Source: Flavobacteriaceae bacterium (GTDB taxonomy: Bacteria > Bacteroidota > Bacteroidia > Flavobacteriales > Weeksellaceae). From it: 64,000 nt of DNA. The notes under the pieces were generated by a model. It had not been told where the DNA came from and ran no database searches. It saw only the letters and a list, made by a program, of their open reading frames with translations. Of this stretch, positions 1 to 7,180 are shown piece by piece; position 1 is the stretch's first letter, and every line of letters begins with the position of its first letter. The position numbers and the translations under genes were made by a program. The stretch covers positions 1-64,000 of the forward strand of contig JAAYKY010000007.1 in assembly GCA_012522185.1 (NCBI GenBank), read 5' to 3'.

Positions 1-208
1 CTTTCCAAGTGAAAAATAATTAACATGAAAAAACAACCAATCGAACCATCGAATCTCTTCGAAAGAAAAAAGAAATCATAAATTTCAACAGAGAATTTAC
101 AAAAAGATAAACAGTTCAAATAAGAATATCTGTACTGTTTAAAATAAAGTTTATTTGTTTAATCCTATATCATTTTTCAGGAGATTACACGCAGTTCTGT
201 CCTTCATG

Positions 209-276
209 TACCAAATTCTTTTTAAATAAACTCTAAGATATGTAGTCTCTTATAGCTTGTGCAAAAGAATTTGGTA
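209..276. repeat. 14-bp inverted repeat directly after hsdM
   Basis: Arms at 209-222 (TACCAAATTCTTTT) and 263-276 are exact reverse complements, separated by 40 nt. The inner end of the repeat touches the hsdM stop codon at 277. It may be a weak transcription end for the restriction-modification operon. The long loop and lack of a clean T-tract make an intrinsic terminator uncertain; a trace of an old insertion boundary is the alternative. The rest of 1-208 is AT-rich and shows no gene. Confidence 0.45.
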
Positions 277-1881
277 TTAAATCGGCTTTAATCCTAACTC
301 TCTCAAATATTCATTATGTTTATTTGTACTACTGTTAATTTCTCTTTCAATTTTTTCCAATTTGGTATGAACCTCATTTAAATTAACAATAGGTTCAGGT
401 TCTGCTGTACTTACATACCTTGAAATATTCAGGTTGTAGCCGTTTTTTTCGATTTCTTCCAAGGAAACTTTACGAGAATATCGCTCGTGCTCTTGTCGGA
501 ATTGGTAGGTTTCTACAATGTCTTTAATATGGTCTTCACTTAAACTATTTTGGCGTTTGTTCTTTTCAAAATGTTCGGCAGCATTGATGAACAATACGTC
601 TTCCTCTTTTTTACATTTTTTCAAAACCAAAATACAAACGGGAATTCCTGTCGAATAAAACAAATTGGAAGGCAATCCAATCACCGTATCAATATGATTG
701 TCTTTTAAAAGCTTGGTTCGTATGCGTTCTTCTGCACCACCACGGAACAGAACACCGTGTGGCAAAATAATCGCCATCGTTCCATCTTCTTTTAGAAAAT
801 GAAAACCGTGTAACAAGAAAGCAAAGTCGGCAGCTGACTTGGGTGCTAAACCATAACTTTTGAAACGAAAATCTTCTCCCATCGCCTCATTCGATTCCCA
901 ACGTAAACTAAATGGCGGATTTGCCACAATGGCATCAAACTCTATTTTTTTACTCGGGTTCATTTCATTTAATAAATCCCATTGATTGAGCAAAGTATCT
1001 CCGTGAAAGATTTCAAACTCAGTATCTTTCATTCCGTGCAAAAGCATATTCATTCGGGCGAGGTTGTAGGTTGTTACATTCTTCTCTTGCCCGTAAATCT
1101 TACCCACACTTCCTTTGTTTTCTTTGATTTTATGGCGAACATTGAGAAGCAAAGAACCCGAACCACAGGCAAAATCCAGTATTTTGTCCAATTTATCTTT
1201 TTTACCCGATTCAGGGTTTTGGCTGTCCAAAGTTACAATCTCTGAGAGTATGGTAGAGATTTGCTGAGGCGTATAAAACTCTCCTGCCTTTTTACCTGAA
1301 CCGGCTGCAAACTGACCGATTAAATATTCGTAAGCATCGCCCATCGCATCGATGTCTTTGGAAAAGCCAGCAATGCCTTCGGCTATTTTTTGAATAATGG
1401 TACAAAGCTTTTTATTCCGTTCGGTAGGCGTTTTTCCCAGTTTTTCGGAATTGAGGTTAATCTCCGAGAACAAACCTTGAAAGGCACTGTCAAAAGATTC
1501 GTTTTCTATGTAGCGAAAACCCGCTTCAAGCGTACTCAATAAATCACCATTTTGTGTGCGAGCCATATCCGCAATCGTATCCCATAAATATTGAGGTTCT
1601 ATGACATAATGCACCTTTCTACGCATTTGCTGTTCAAAATCCTTGATGTCATCTGGATTTTCGGCATACCATTTTTGCAAAGGTGTTTTGTAGCCGTTTT
1701 CTTTCGGATAATCTCTTCCCAATTCCTTTTTAGCTGCCTCTTCGTAATTCAAAGATAAATACCGAAGAAAGAGAAACGAAAGCATATAATCTCGAAAATC
1801 ATCTGCATTCATTGCTCCGCGTAATTCATCAGCAATAGCCCAAAGTGTTTTCCCTAATTGTTGTTGTTCTTTTTGTGTCAT
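277..1881 (-). CDS. hsdM: Type I restriction-modification DNA methyltransferase subunit HsdM
   Basis: This is the 534-aa modification subunit, which methylates adenine at the site chosen by HsdS and forms the M2S core of the type I enzyme. Residues 1-150 form the helical HsdM N-terminal domain. EFYTP at 201-205 precedes the N6-adenine methyltransferase core, with the SAM-binding motif DFACGSG at 236-242 and the catalytic NPPF at 321-324. Length is normal for the family. It is the last gene of a seven-gene operon, and its ATG shares one base with the stop codon of the PrrC-like gene, so translation is probably coupled. All key motifs are intact. Confidence 0.96.
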   Translation of the reverse strand: MTQKEQQQLGKTLWAIADELRGAMNADDFRDYMLSFLFLRYLSLNYEEAAKKELGRDYPKENGYKTPLQKWYAENPDDIKDFEQQMRRKVHYVIEPQYLWDTIADMARTQNGDLLSTLEAGFRYIENESFDSAFQGLFSEINLNSEKLGKTPTERNKKLCTIIQKIAEGIAGFSKDIDAMGDAYEYLIGQFAAGSGKKAGEFYTPQQISTILSEIVTLDSQNPESGKKDKLDKILDFACGSGSLLLNVRHKIKENKGSVGKIYGQEKNVTTYNLARMNMLLHGMKDTEFEIFHGDTLLNQWDLLNEMNPSKKIEFDAIVANPPFSLRWESNEAMGEDFRFKSYGLAPKSAADFAFLLHGFHFLKEDGTMAIILPHGVLFRGGAEERIRTKLLKDNHIDTVIGLPSNLFYSTGIPVCILVLKKCKKEEDVLFINAAEHFEKNKRQNSLSEDHIKDIVETYQFRQEHERYSRKVSLEEIEKNGYNLNISRYVSTAEPEPIVNLNEVHTKLEKIEREINSSTNKHNEYLRELGLKPI

Positions 1882-3041
1882 TATGCTGTTAGTTCTTTTT
1901 GTTTGTCTTCTACAAATATTTTTGGTAAATAAAACTCATATTTTTCGAGAAAACTATTTAAAATTCTTTTAAATAAATCTTTATTATCTTCTCCCATTTC
2001 TTTTGGATCAAAAACAGAATACTTCCCATGACTGAATAGTTGTAAAGCTCTTTCAAAAAGCACTTCATCATCTAACCCATCAATACATTTATCAATTTTT
2101 TCGTACCCAAAAAATGTTGCAGTCTTTTCGAGAATACTTCTTAGTGAATTAAAATGAAACGTATAAATTTTATTTGAATCTGCGACCTTTCTTAACTCAC
2201 TTAATATAGCAATATGATGGAAGAATGGGGTATCTGTTGTGGTTTGAAGAACATAACCTTCATTTCCTTTATTATGAAGAAAATATCTTTTACTTTTAAT
2301 TCTTCTGCCAAATTCATTAAACAATATATTGTAAAACAAACTATGGTGTGTTGATATTACTGTTTTGACACTTACCTTTTGCTTTCCTTCAGCATCTTCC
2401 ACAATTAGTAAATTGGCTAAGTCACAGGCAACAGCAATTGCGTTATTCTCATCTAGGGATGAAATAGGGTCATCAATATAAATAAACTTTACCCAACTGT
2501 AAGCAGGGTCTTTATCTATAACTAATTGACAGATTGCCAGAAAGAAGCTCCAAATAAAAAGAGTTTCTTCTCCTCTTGAGATTTTAATATTTTCAACTTC
2601 TTTCGTTTCCTCATCGACAACAATCTCTCTTGAAAAGGAGACTTTTGAATTTTCATAATCTATGTGGAACTTTACATCAACATAATTATTAAAAAATACC
2701 GCTATTTTTGAATCTAACGCCAGCTCATGTAATCCGCTAAAAAACATAGACTTGGAGTTCATTTTTAAAAACCTTTCTGAATCATTTTCTAAATCATTTT
2801 CCCAATAAAATAAGTCCTCGGTGAAAGCATTGAAATATAAAGTATCTCTGCTATGTAAATTAGTGTCTTCATCAAGAACCTTCCCTAATTCTTTAAACTT
2901 CATTGACAATCTAGTTTTTCCTGTTCTATTGTGTGCAAAAAATAGAACTAAATCTTTCATACTTCGATTATCCCCCAATAAGTCTTTACGAAAATGTTGG
3001 GCTATGTCAGAAAGGCTATTAAAGTCAATTGTTGAATTCAT
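1881..3041 (-). CDS. PrrC-like ATPase, candidate anticodon nuclease
   Basis: This 386-aa protein has an ABC/SMC-type ATPase domain: a Walker A variant AHNRTGKT at 36-43 (first Gly replaced by Ala), signature SRGEE at 155-159, Walker B IYIDDP at 187-192, D-loop SSLD at 194-197 and STHH at 230-233. The C-terminal part has R301, E305 (R-x3-E) and H338. As I recall, the catalytic triad of PrrC, the 396-residue tRNA-Lys anticodon nuclease tied to type Ic restriction, is Arg320, Glu324, His356, with almost the same spacing. The gene lies between the ASCH gene and hsdM, as expected for a nuclease held silent by the restriction complex. ATPase family membership is firm. Nuclease activity is inferred; a RloA-like ATPase without nuclease activity is the alternative. 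Confidence 0.75.
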   Translation of the reverse strand: MNSTIDFNSLSDIAQHFRKDLLGDNRSMKDLVLFFAHNRTGKTRLSMKFKELGKVLDEDTNLHSRDTLYFNAFTEDLFYWENDLENDSERFLKMNSKSMFFSGLHELALDSKIAVFFNNYVDVKFHIDYENSKVSFSREIVVDEETKEVENIKISRGEETLFIWSFFLAICQLVIDKDPAYSWVKFIYIDDPISSLDENNAIAVACDLANLLIVEDAEGKQKVSVKTVISTHHSLFYNILFNEFGRRIKSKRYFLHNKGNEGYVLQTTTDTPFFHHIAILSELRKVADSNKIYTFHFNSLRSILEKTATFFGYEKIDKCIDGLDDEVLFERALQLFSHGKYSVFDPKEMGEDNKDLFKRILNSFLEKYEFYLPKIFVEDKQKELTA

Positions 3042-3060
3042 TTAATTTACGAATTAATTA

Positions 3061-3429
3061 TTATAAATATGCAAATGATTGTGGAGGCAACAAATCAAAC
3101 TCTTTTTTCAGATCAAGAGGTTCATTGTACATTTTTGCCTTTTTAATCTTTATCGCATAAGCAGTTTCCCTATTTGAAAAATAATCATTGAAAAAATCCT
3201 CTGAAATCCCTGATTTATCTCTTGTTTTTCTCCATATATTTTCAGGAGTAGAATTTAAAATGTCTTCTATTTCAAATTCTCCAATTACTTTCTGAACAGG
3301 AGAAGAAGCATATACTATTACTGTTGTAATATTAGGTCGTTTGAAAATGACCTTTCTAAATTCATATTTCTTTGTGCCATCAAAAATTTTGAAGGCAAAT
3401 TCTGGTTTAATCGATAATAAAACTTTCAT
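3061..3429 (-). CDS. ASCH-domain protein
   Basis: This small 122-aa protein has the look of the ASCH branch of the PUA-like fold: an N-terminal strand MKVLLSIKPEFAFKIF, the KYEFRK segment near residues 21-26, then VIVYASSPVQKVIGEFEI near 38-55. ASCH domains are thought to bind RNA or modified nucleotides, and some hydrolyse acetylated cytidine. Its first 23 bases overlap the 3' end of the PIN-GNAT gene, which implies translational coupling and joint action. It ends 19 nt before the PrrC-like gene. The substrate cannot be told from sequence. Confidence 0.8.
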   Translation of the reverse strand: MKVLLSIKPEFAFKIFDGTKKYEFRKVIFKRPNITTVIVYASSPVQKVIGEFEIEDILNSTPENIWRKTRDKSGISEDFFNDYFSNRETAYAIKIKKAKMYNEPLDLKKEFDLLPPQSFAYL

Positions 3430-4909
3430 CGCTTCTTGTTGCTTTTAATATTGTTTCCAATTGTTCTGTTGTTATCTTTTTAAATCCTCTAGGTGCATCA
3501 TTTATACCATTTAGAATTTTAAGGTCTATTAACTCTTTCATATTTATACGATGAGGAAATGAGTAAACAAAAAGAAATTTCACTACGAAAGGTTTACTTT
3601 TTGAGTAATTCCACATTGCACGAAGTTGATTTTCAGGAAAGACACTATTCTTACGGCAATGCAATACAAACTCCTCCTCATTATCAAATTCATATCGCAC
3701 TTCATCTGTAATACCAATACTCGTAACGACACTGTGATAATATCCACCTGTTCTATAAAAAATCAAAATATCTCCTTTTTGAGGATGTGGTTCAAAAGCT
3801 CTTGAAACATATACTTTGCTAATACTATTCCTATGAGGGAAATCTTCAATAAAATCCTCCGGTGATTCAGTATTTAAAATGGAATCTGGTAAAAGTTCCG
3901 TATGATATTCTGGATAGATAGGTACTATAAAACAATCGTTACCTTTTGAAATATAAGGATAATGGTGTTTTAAATTAGTACTACTTATTTGCTTACTAAA
4001 ATCTCGTACATATACTAATTCGTCATCCTTTTTACCCCATAATATAAAACCCCATTGCTCAAATAAATCTATTAATCTTCTTTGTTCATCTCTTTTGTCA
4101 AAAATAGTTACATATATTTCATCTACTTTATTTTTTAAAGCATTGTCAAAAATAATTTTCATAAACCGTTCTCCTAATCTGAAGCCGTTGTTTATAACTT
4201 TAAATGTGCCTATTTTTAATCTTCTTTTAGGAAGAAAAGAAGGAGTTATATCATGATAACTTTCTGTCTGGTCTTCTATTTTCAGATAAAGAAAAGAAAG
4301 AATTAAACCATTCTTTGAGTTAACAGTTATATAAGCTTCTTCATCAAATTTTCTAATAAACCATTTTTCAAAACCATCATAATCTTCTTTTAAGCTTGCA
4401 AAGAAATCATCATCAAGACTAATTCTTCCAAATTTTAGTTTCTGAACATTTAAGACTTTATAATCTACTAAGTCAGGGTGTTCAGCAAAGATTTTTTCTA
4501 AAAATTTATCTATTGTAAATACTTTATCATCGATTTCTAAATCTTTAGCTTTACGATGAATTTTTTTGTCTTCCGTAATTAAAATATCAACTCTTCCTAC
4601 AAAAACCTCATTTAAAAACTGCGTATCTATTCTATCATTTTCATTAGTATCATCTTTCTCGGATACTTTCATCACCTCAGGTTGCATTGGTGAGGGAATA
4701 TCTATTTTTTCATAACTCTCCACTTTTATATTAAAGGTATTTACTGTGTTCTTATCCTGATACTTTTCAAGTTCTCTTATAGAATAAGAATGAATACACT
4801 TTGTATATTTTGCTCTTTCCAACCAACGATAAAGTATCCCAACATCTTGATTTAAAACACGAGATGCTTCACGATGAATAATAATATTTGTATCTAAAAG
4901 TGCTTTCAT
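3407..4909 (-). CDS. PIN nuclease-GNAT-PUA/EVE-like fusion protein
   Basis: This 500-aa protein appears to have three domains. Residues 1-140 are PIN-like, with DTN at 6-8 and acidic candidates E46, D95 and D114 (LITEDK), the four positions PIN ribonucleases use for metal binding. Residues 190-300 resemble a GNAT acetyltransferase: NNGFRLGERFMK near 240-251 matches the CoA-binding turn and helix, and LFEQWGF near 282-288 is typical of the GNAT C-terminus. Residues 325-460 look PUA/EVE-like (KGDILIFYR near 378-386), a fold that reads RNA or modified bases. It lies 6 nt after hsdS and overlaps the ASCH gene by 23 nt. An RNA-targeting effector of the restriction island is an inference; the domain calls come from motifs only. 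Confidence 0.72.
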   Translation of the reverse strand: MKALLDTNIIIHREASRVLNQDVGILYRWLERAKYTKCIHSYSIRELEKYQDKNTVNTFNIKVESYEKIDIPSPMQPEVMKVSEKDDTNENDRIDTQFLNEVFVGRVDILITEDKKIHRKAKDLEIDDKVFTIDKFLEKIFAEHPDLVDYKVLNVQKLKFGRISLDDDFFASLKEDYDGFEKWFIRKFDEEAYITVNSKNGLILSFLYLKIEDQTESYHDITPSFLPKRRLKIGTFKVINNGFRLGERFMKIIFDNALKNKVDEIYVTIFDKRDEQRRLIDLFEQWGFILWGKKDDELVYVRDFSKQISSTNLKHHYPYISKGNDCFIVPIYPEYHTELLPDSILNTESPEDFIEDFPHRNSISKVYVSRAFEPHPQKGDILIFYRTGGYYHSVVTSIGITDEVRYEFDNEEEFVLHCRKNSVFPENQLRAMWNYSKSKPFVVKFLFVYSFPHRINMKELIDLKILNGINDAPRGFKKITTEQLETILKATRSDESFIID

Positions 4910-4915
4910 ATTTTA

Positions 4916-6151
4916 CTATTTAACTTTCGGAAACAACCCCTGCATCAAACCTTTTTTATGTTCTTTTAATTGTTCTATTTTCTCTGCTTGCGCTGTGATG
5001 AGCTCATCTAAAGCAGAAAGGCAAGAAGCGATTTTTTGTTGTTCTTCTTTCTGAGGTGATAGGGTTGGAATATTAGTTATTTCGTTTTTTCCGATTTCTT
5101 TAAATGTTGAGCCAGATGCTCTTTTTATAAGAGCTTCTTTATTTTGTAATATCCAATACAACCAGAATGTGTTAACTTCCGTACTGTGCACAATCAATGA
5201 CTGAAAACCTTGATTTGTTGTGCATTCTTCTTCCGTAATTGATACATCACCAATTGTTGCTCTTGTTGTAATTAAAATTGTTCCTTTGGGTAAAAGTTTA
5301 GCCGATGAATTTTTTAAACCTTGCTCCGTTATTTTCCTAATGCTACTTTTTAATTTACCGTTTTTAATCTCTGTTGGAGTGTACCAAAGAATTTCTCCAT
5401 CCCAATATTCTTGCTTTGAAGTATCGGGAGTGCCTCCTCCTACAAAATCACCAACTTCTCCCAAGCTTTTCTCCACCCACTCCCCATCTTTCTCAAACTC
5501 TTTAAATCGATACTTAGGTACTTTTTTACCCTCTTGAGGGAAAAGATTTTGCATCAAGCCTTTTTTGTGGTCTTTGAGCAAATCCATTTTTTGGCTGTGA
5601 GCTTCAATTACTTCATCTAAAGAAGAAAGACAAGATGCTATTTTTTGTTGCTCTTTGGGTAGTTTAGGTTTTTGAATAGTAAACTTTTCAAATGCAGTTT
5701 TGTTTATTATCGGTACAGCTGTTTGTCCAGCCAAATTTTTAAGTTGTACAATGTTCCTTGAAATGGCATAATAAACAAATTCATAATGGTTTGATGTGTT
5801 ACATACAATAGAATTGATTTGTTGATTAGTTGCACATTCAACTTTATTAATGCCATTTAAACCAATGGAAGCAATACAGGTTACTAAAATTGAGTTTTTG
5901 GGAATTACCCTTGTTCTCTCTTTGCCTTTTTCTGTGAGTTTTAGGACTGAATTATAAATATATTTTTCTTTAAAGTCTTGTGCTGTTACCCAAACAAAAT
6001 CACCACCCCAATATTCACTTTCTTCTTTACTTGGAGTACCACCAGTAATAACATTTCCAACTGAATCAATCGAAATATCTTCCCATTCTCCCTCATTCTT
6101 AAACTCAGGAAAACGCAATGAGGGTATTAATTTATTTTCTTTCTTATTCAT
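4916..6151 (-). CDS. hsdS: Type I restriction-modification specificity subunit HsdS
   Basis: HsdS reads the bipartite DNA target and bridges HsdM and HsdR. The 411-aa protein has two target-recognition halves, each opening with a GEW...GGTP-like segment and each followed by a long conserved helix containing QQKIASCLS and KKGLMQ. The helices lie near residues 170-210 and 375-411. The ATG at 6151 is preferred to a TTG two codons upstream. It overlaps the end of the ORF6N gene by 8 nt. Both halves are complete, so the subunit should be functional; target sequences cannot be predicted. Confidence 0.93.
   Translation of the reverse strand: MNKKENKLIPSLRFPEFKNEGEWEDISIDSVGNVITGGTPSKEESEYWGGDFVWVTAQDFKEKYIYNSVLKLTEKGKERTRVIPKNSILVTCIASIGLNGINKVECATNQQINSIVCNTSNHYEFVYYAISRNIVQLKNLAGQTAVPIINKTAFEKFTIQKPKLPKEQQKIASCLSSLDEVIEAHSQKMDLLKDHKKGLMQNLFPQEGKKVPKYRFKEFEKDGEWVEKSLGEVGDFVGGGTPDTSKQEYWDGEILWYTPTEIKNGKLKSSIRKITEQGLKNSSAKLLPKGTILITTRATIGDVSITEEECTTNQGFQSLIVHSTEVNTFWLYWILQNKEALIKRASGSTFKEIGKNEITNIPTLSPQKEEQQKIASCLSALDELITAQAEKIEQLKEHKKGLMQGLFPKVK
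4941..5655 (-). repeat. Direct repeat pair inside hsdS
   Basis: Copies at 4941-5046 and 5550-5655 (609 nt apart, in frame) are clearly similar at DNA level and encode the two conserved spacer helices. In many type I systems such repeats allow recombination that swaps recognition domains between hsdS genes. No second hsdS or inverted partial hsdS lies in the window, so shuffling would need a partner elsewhere. Confidence 0.7.
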
Positions 6152-7025
6152 TCTCAATTTCCTTTAAAATAACTTTTCCCCATTCTTCACCAATCTTAGA
6201 AAAAGCAAACCACCTTTTTCCTAAATCTTTGAGCGAAGCTCCCAAATGATATACTTCTGTATTGTCGATAATCAAAAAACGGTCGTGGCTTTTGGTAAAG
6301 GCTTTCAGCTCAAAATTGCCGTATTGTTCGTTGGCTTTTTTTACGTCTAAGGTCAATTGTTTGGTACTGTTTTTAGTTAATAAAAGCACCTTTACCGCTT
6401 TTGTTTTCTTGGATAGATGCGTTAAGGTACTTTCGTCTATGTAATTATCAATTAATACAATGTTTTTCTTAGCAGAGCGAATGATTTTGGAAGCCAATTC
6501 ATACGCATCAAATATTTGTCCGTCAAAGAAAACGCCTTGTGTAGGAATAATATCTTTGTTTTCTAATGCTTTAAAAACTTTTTCAAATTTTTGGTCAGTT
6601 TGCAATTGTTTACGTTCAATGCTGTCCATACGCTGTAACAATCCACTATGGTTGGCAATGAGTTTGCGCATTTCTACAAAAGTATTGATAATTTGAATGC
6701 TTACTTTTACAGCCACATCACTACGCAACACGGCAGAAAGCATTGCTACACCTTGTTCGGTAAAAGCGTAAGGATTTACCGAAGAATGCTTTAGGGATTC
6801 GAACCGGTCACAATTTGTGACTAGTTCTATTTTTTCATTGTCAGTAAGTTGAAAACGAAACTGTTGCGGAAACCTTTCTATGTTCCGCTTGACGGCTTGA
6901 TTTAAAACTTTAGTCTCCACCTGATACATTTCCGCTAAATCACGGTCAAGCATAACTTGCAACCCTCGAATGGTAAAAATTCTATTTTCTATTTCTTCCT
7001 GTGATAGGATAGCATTATCTCCCAT
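6144..7025 (-). CDS. ORF6N-domain protein with C-terminal PLD-like domain
   Basis: In this 293-aa protein, residues about 6-95 form an ORF6N domain (a phage-type DNA-binding module, with IFTIRGLQVMLDRDLAEMY). A helical linker spans about 128-162. The C-terminal third resembles one half of a phospholipase D-fold domain: HDRFLIID at 247-254 fits HxKxxxxD with Arg in place of Lys, followed by LGAS at 261-264. Similar proteins are often annotated RhuM-like or KilA-N/ORF6N and occur in type I restriction loci. The ATG at 7025 is chosen over an upstream TTG. It lies between hsdR (146-155 nt gap) and hsdS (overlap). DNA-binding regulation or an accessory nuclease are both possible. Confidence 0.8.
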   Translation of the reverse strand: MGDNAILSQEEIENRIFTIRGLQVMLDRDLAEMYQVETKVLNQAVKRNIERFPQQFRFQLTDNEKIELVTNCDRFESLKHSSVNPYAFTEQGVAMLSAVLRSDVAVKVSIQIINTFVEMRKLIANHSGLLQRMDSIERKQLQTDQKFEKVFKALENKDIIPTQGVFFDGQIFDAYELASKIIRSAKKNIVLIDNYIDESTLTHLSKKTKAVKVLLLTKNSTKQLTLDVKKANEQYGNFELKAFTKSHDRFLIIDNTEVYHLGASLKDLGKRWFAFSKIGEEWGKVILKEIENE

Positions 7026-7180
7026 TTTACACAATTAGTTTAAAATATTTTTTTTGTTTTTACAATTTGCCCAAATACGAAATTATGTTCCTCACTTAAA
7101 ATTACTTGGATAGCAAAACAAAACGATTTACGTTTTATAATACCTTTCTTCTCACTGATAATTCAAAACTCACAATTCCC

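Noticed and set aside
3407-4909. The 500-aa PIN protein and the 135-aa PIN toxin at 47050 as members of one system
   Set aside because: Different sizes, domain layout and partners; only the PIN fold is shared.
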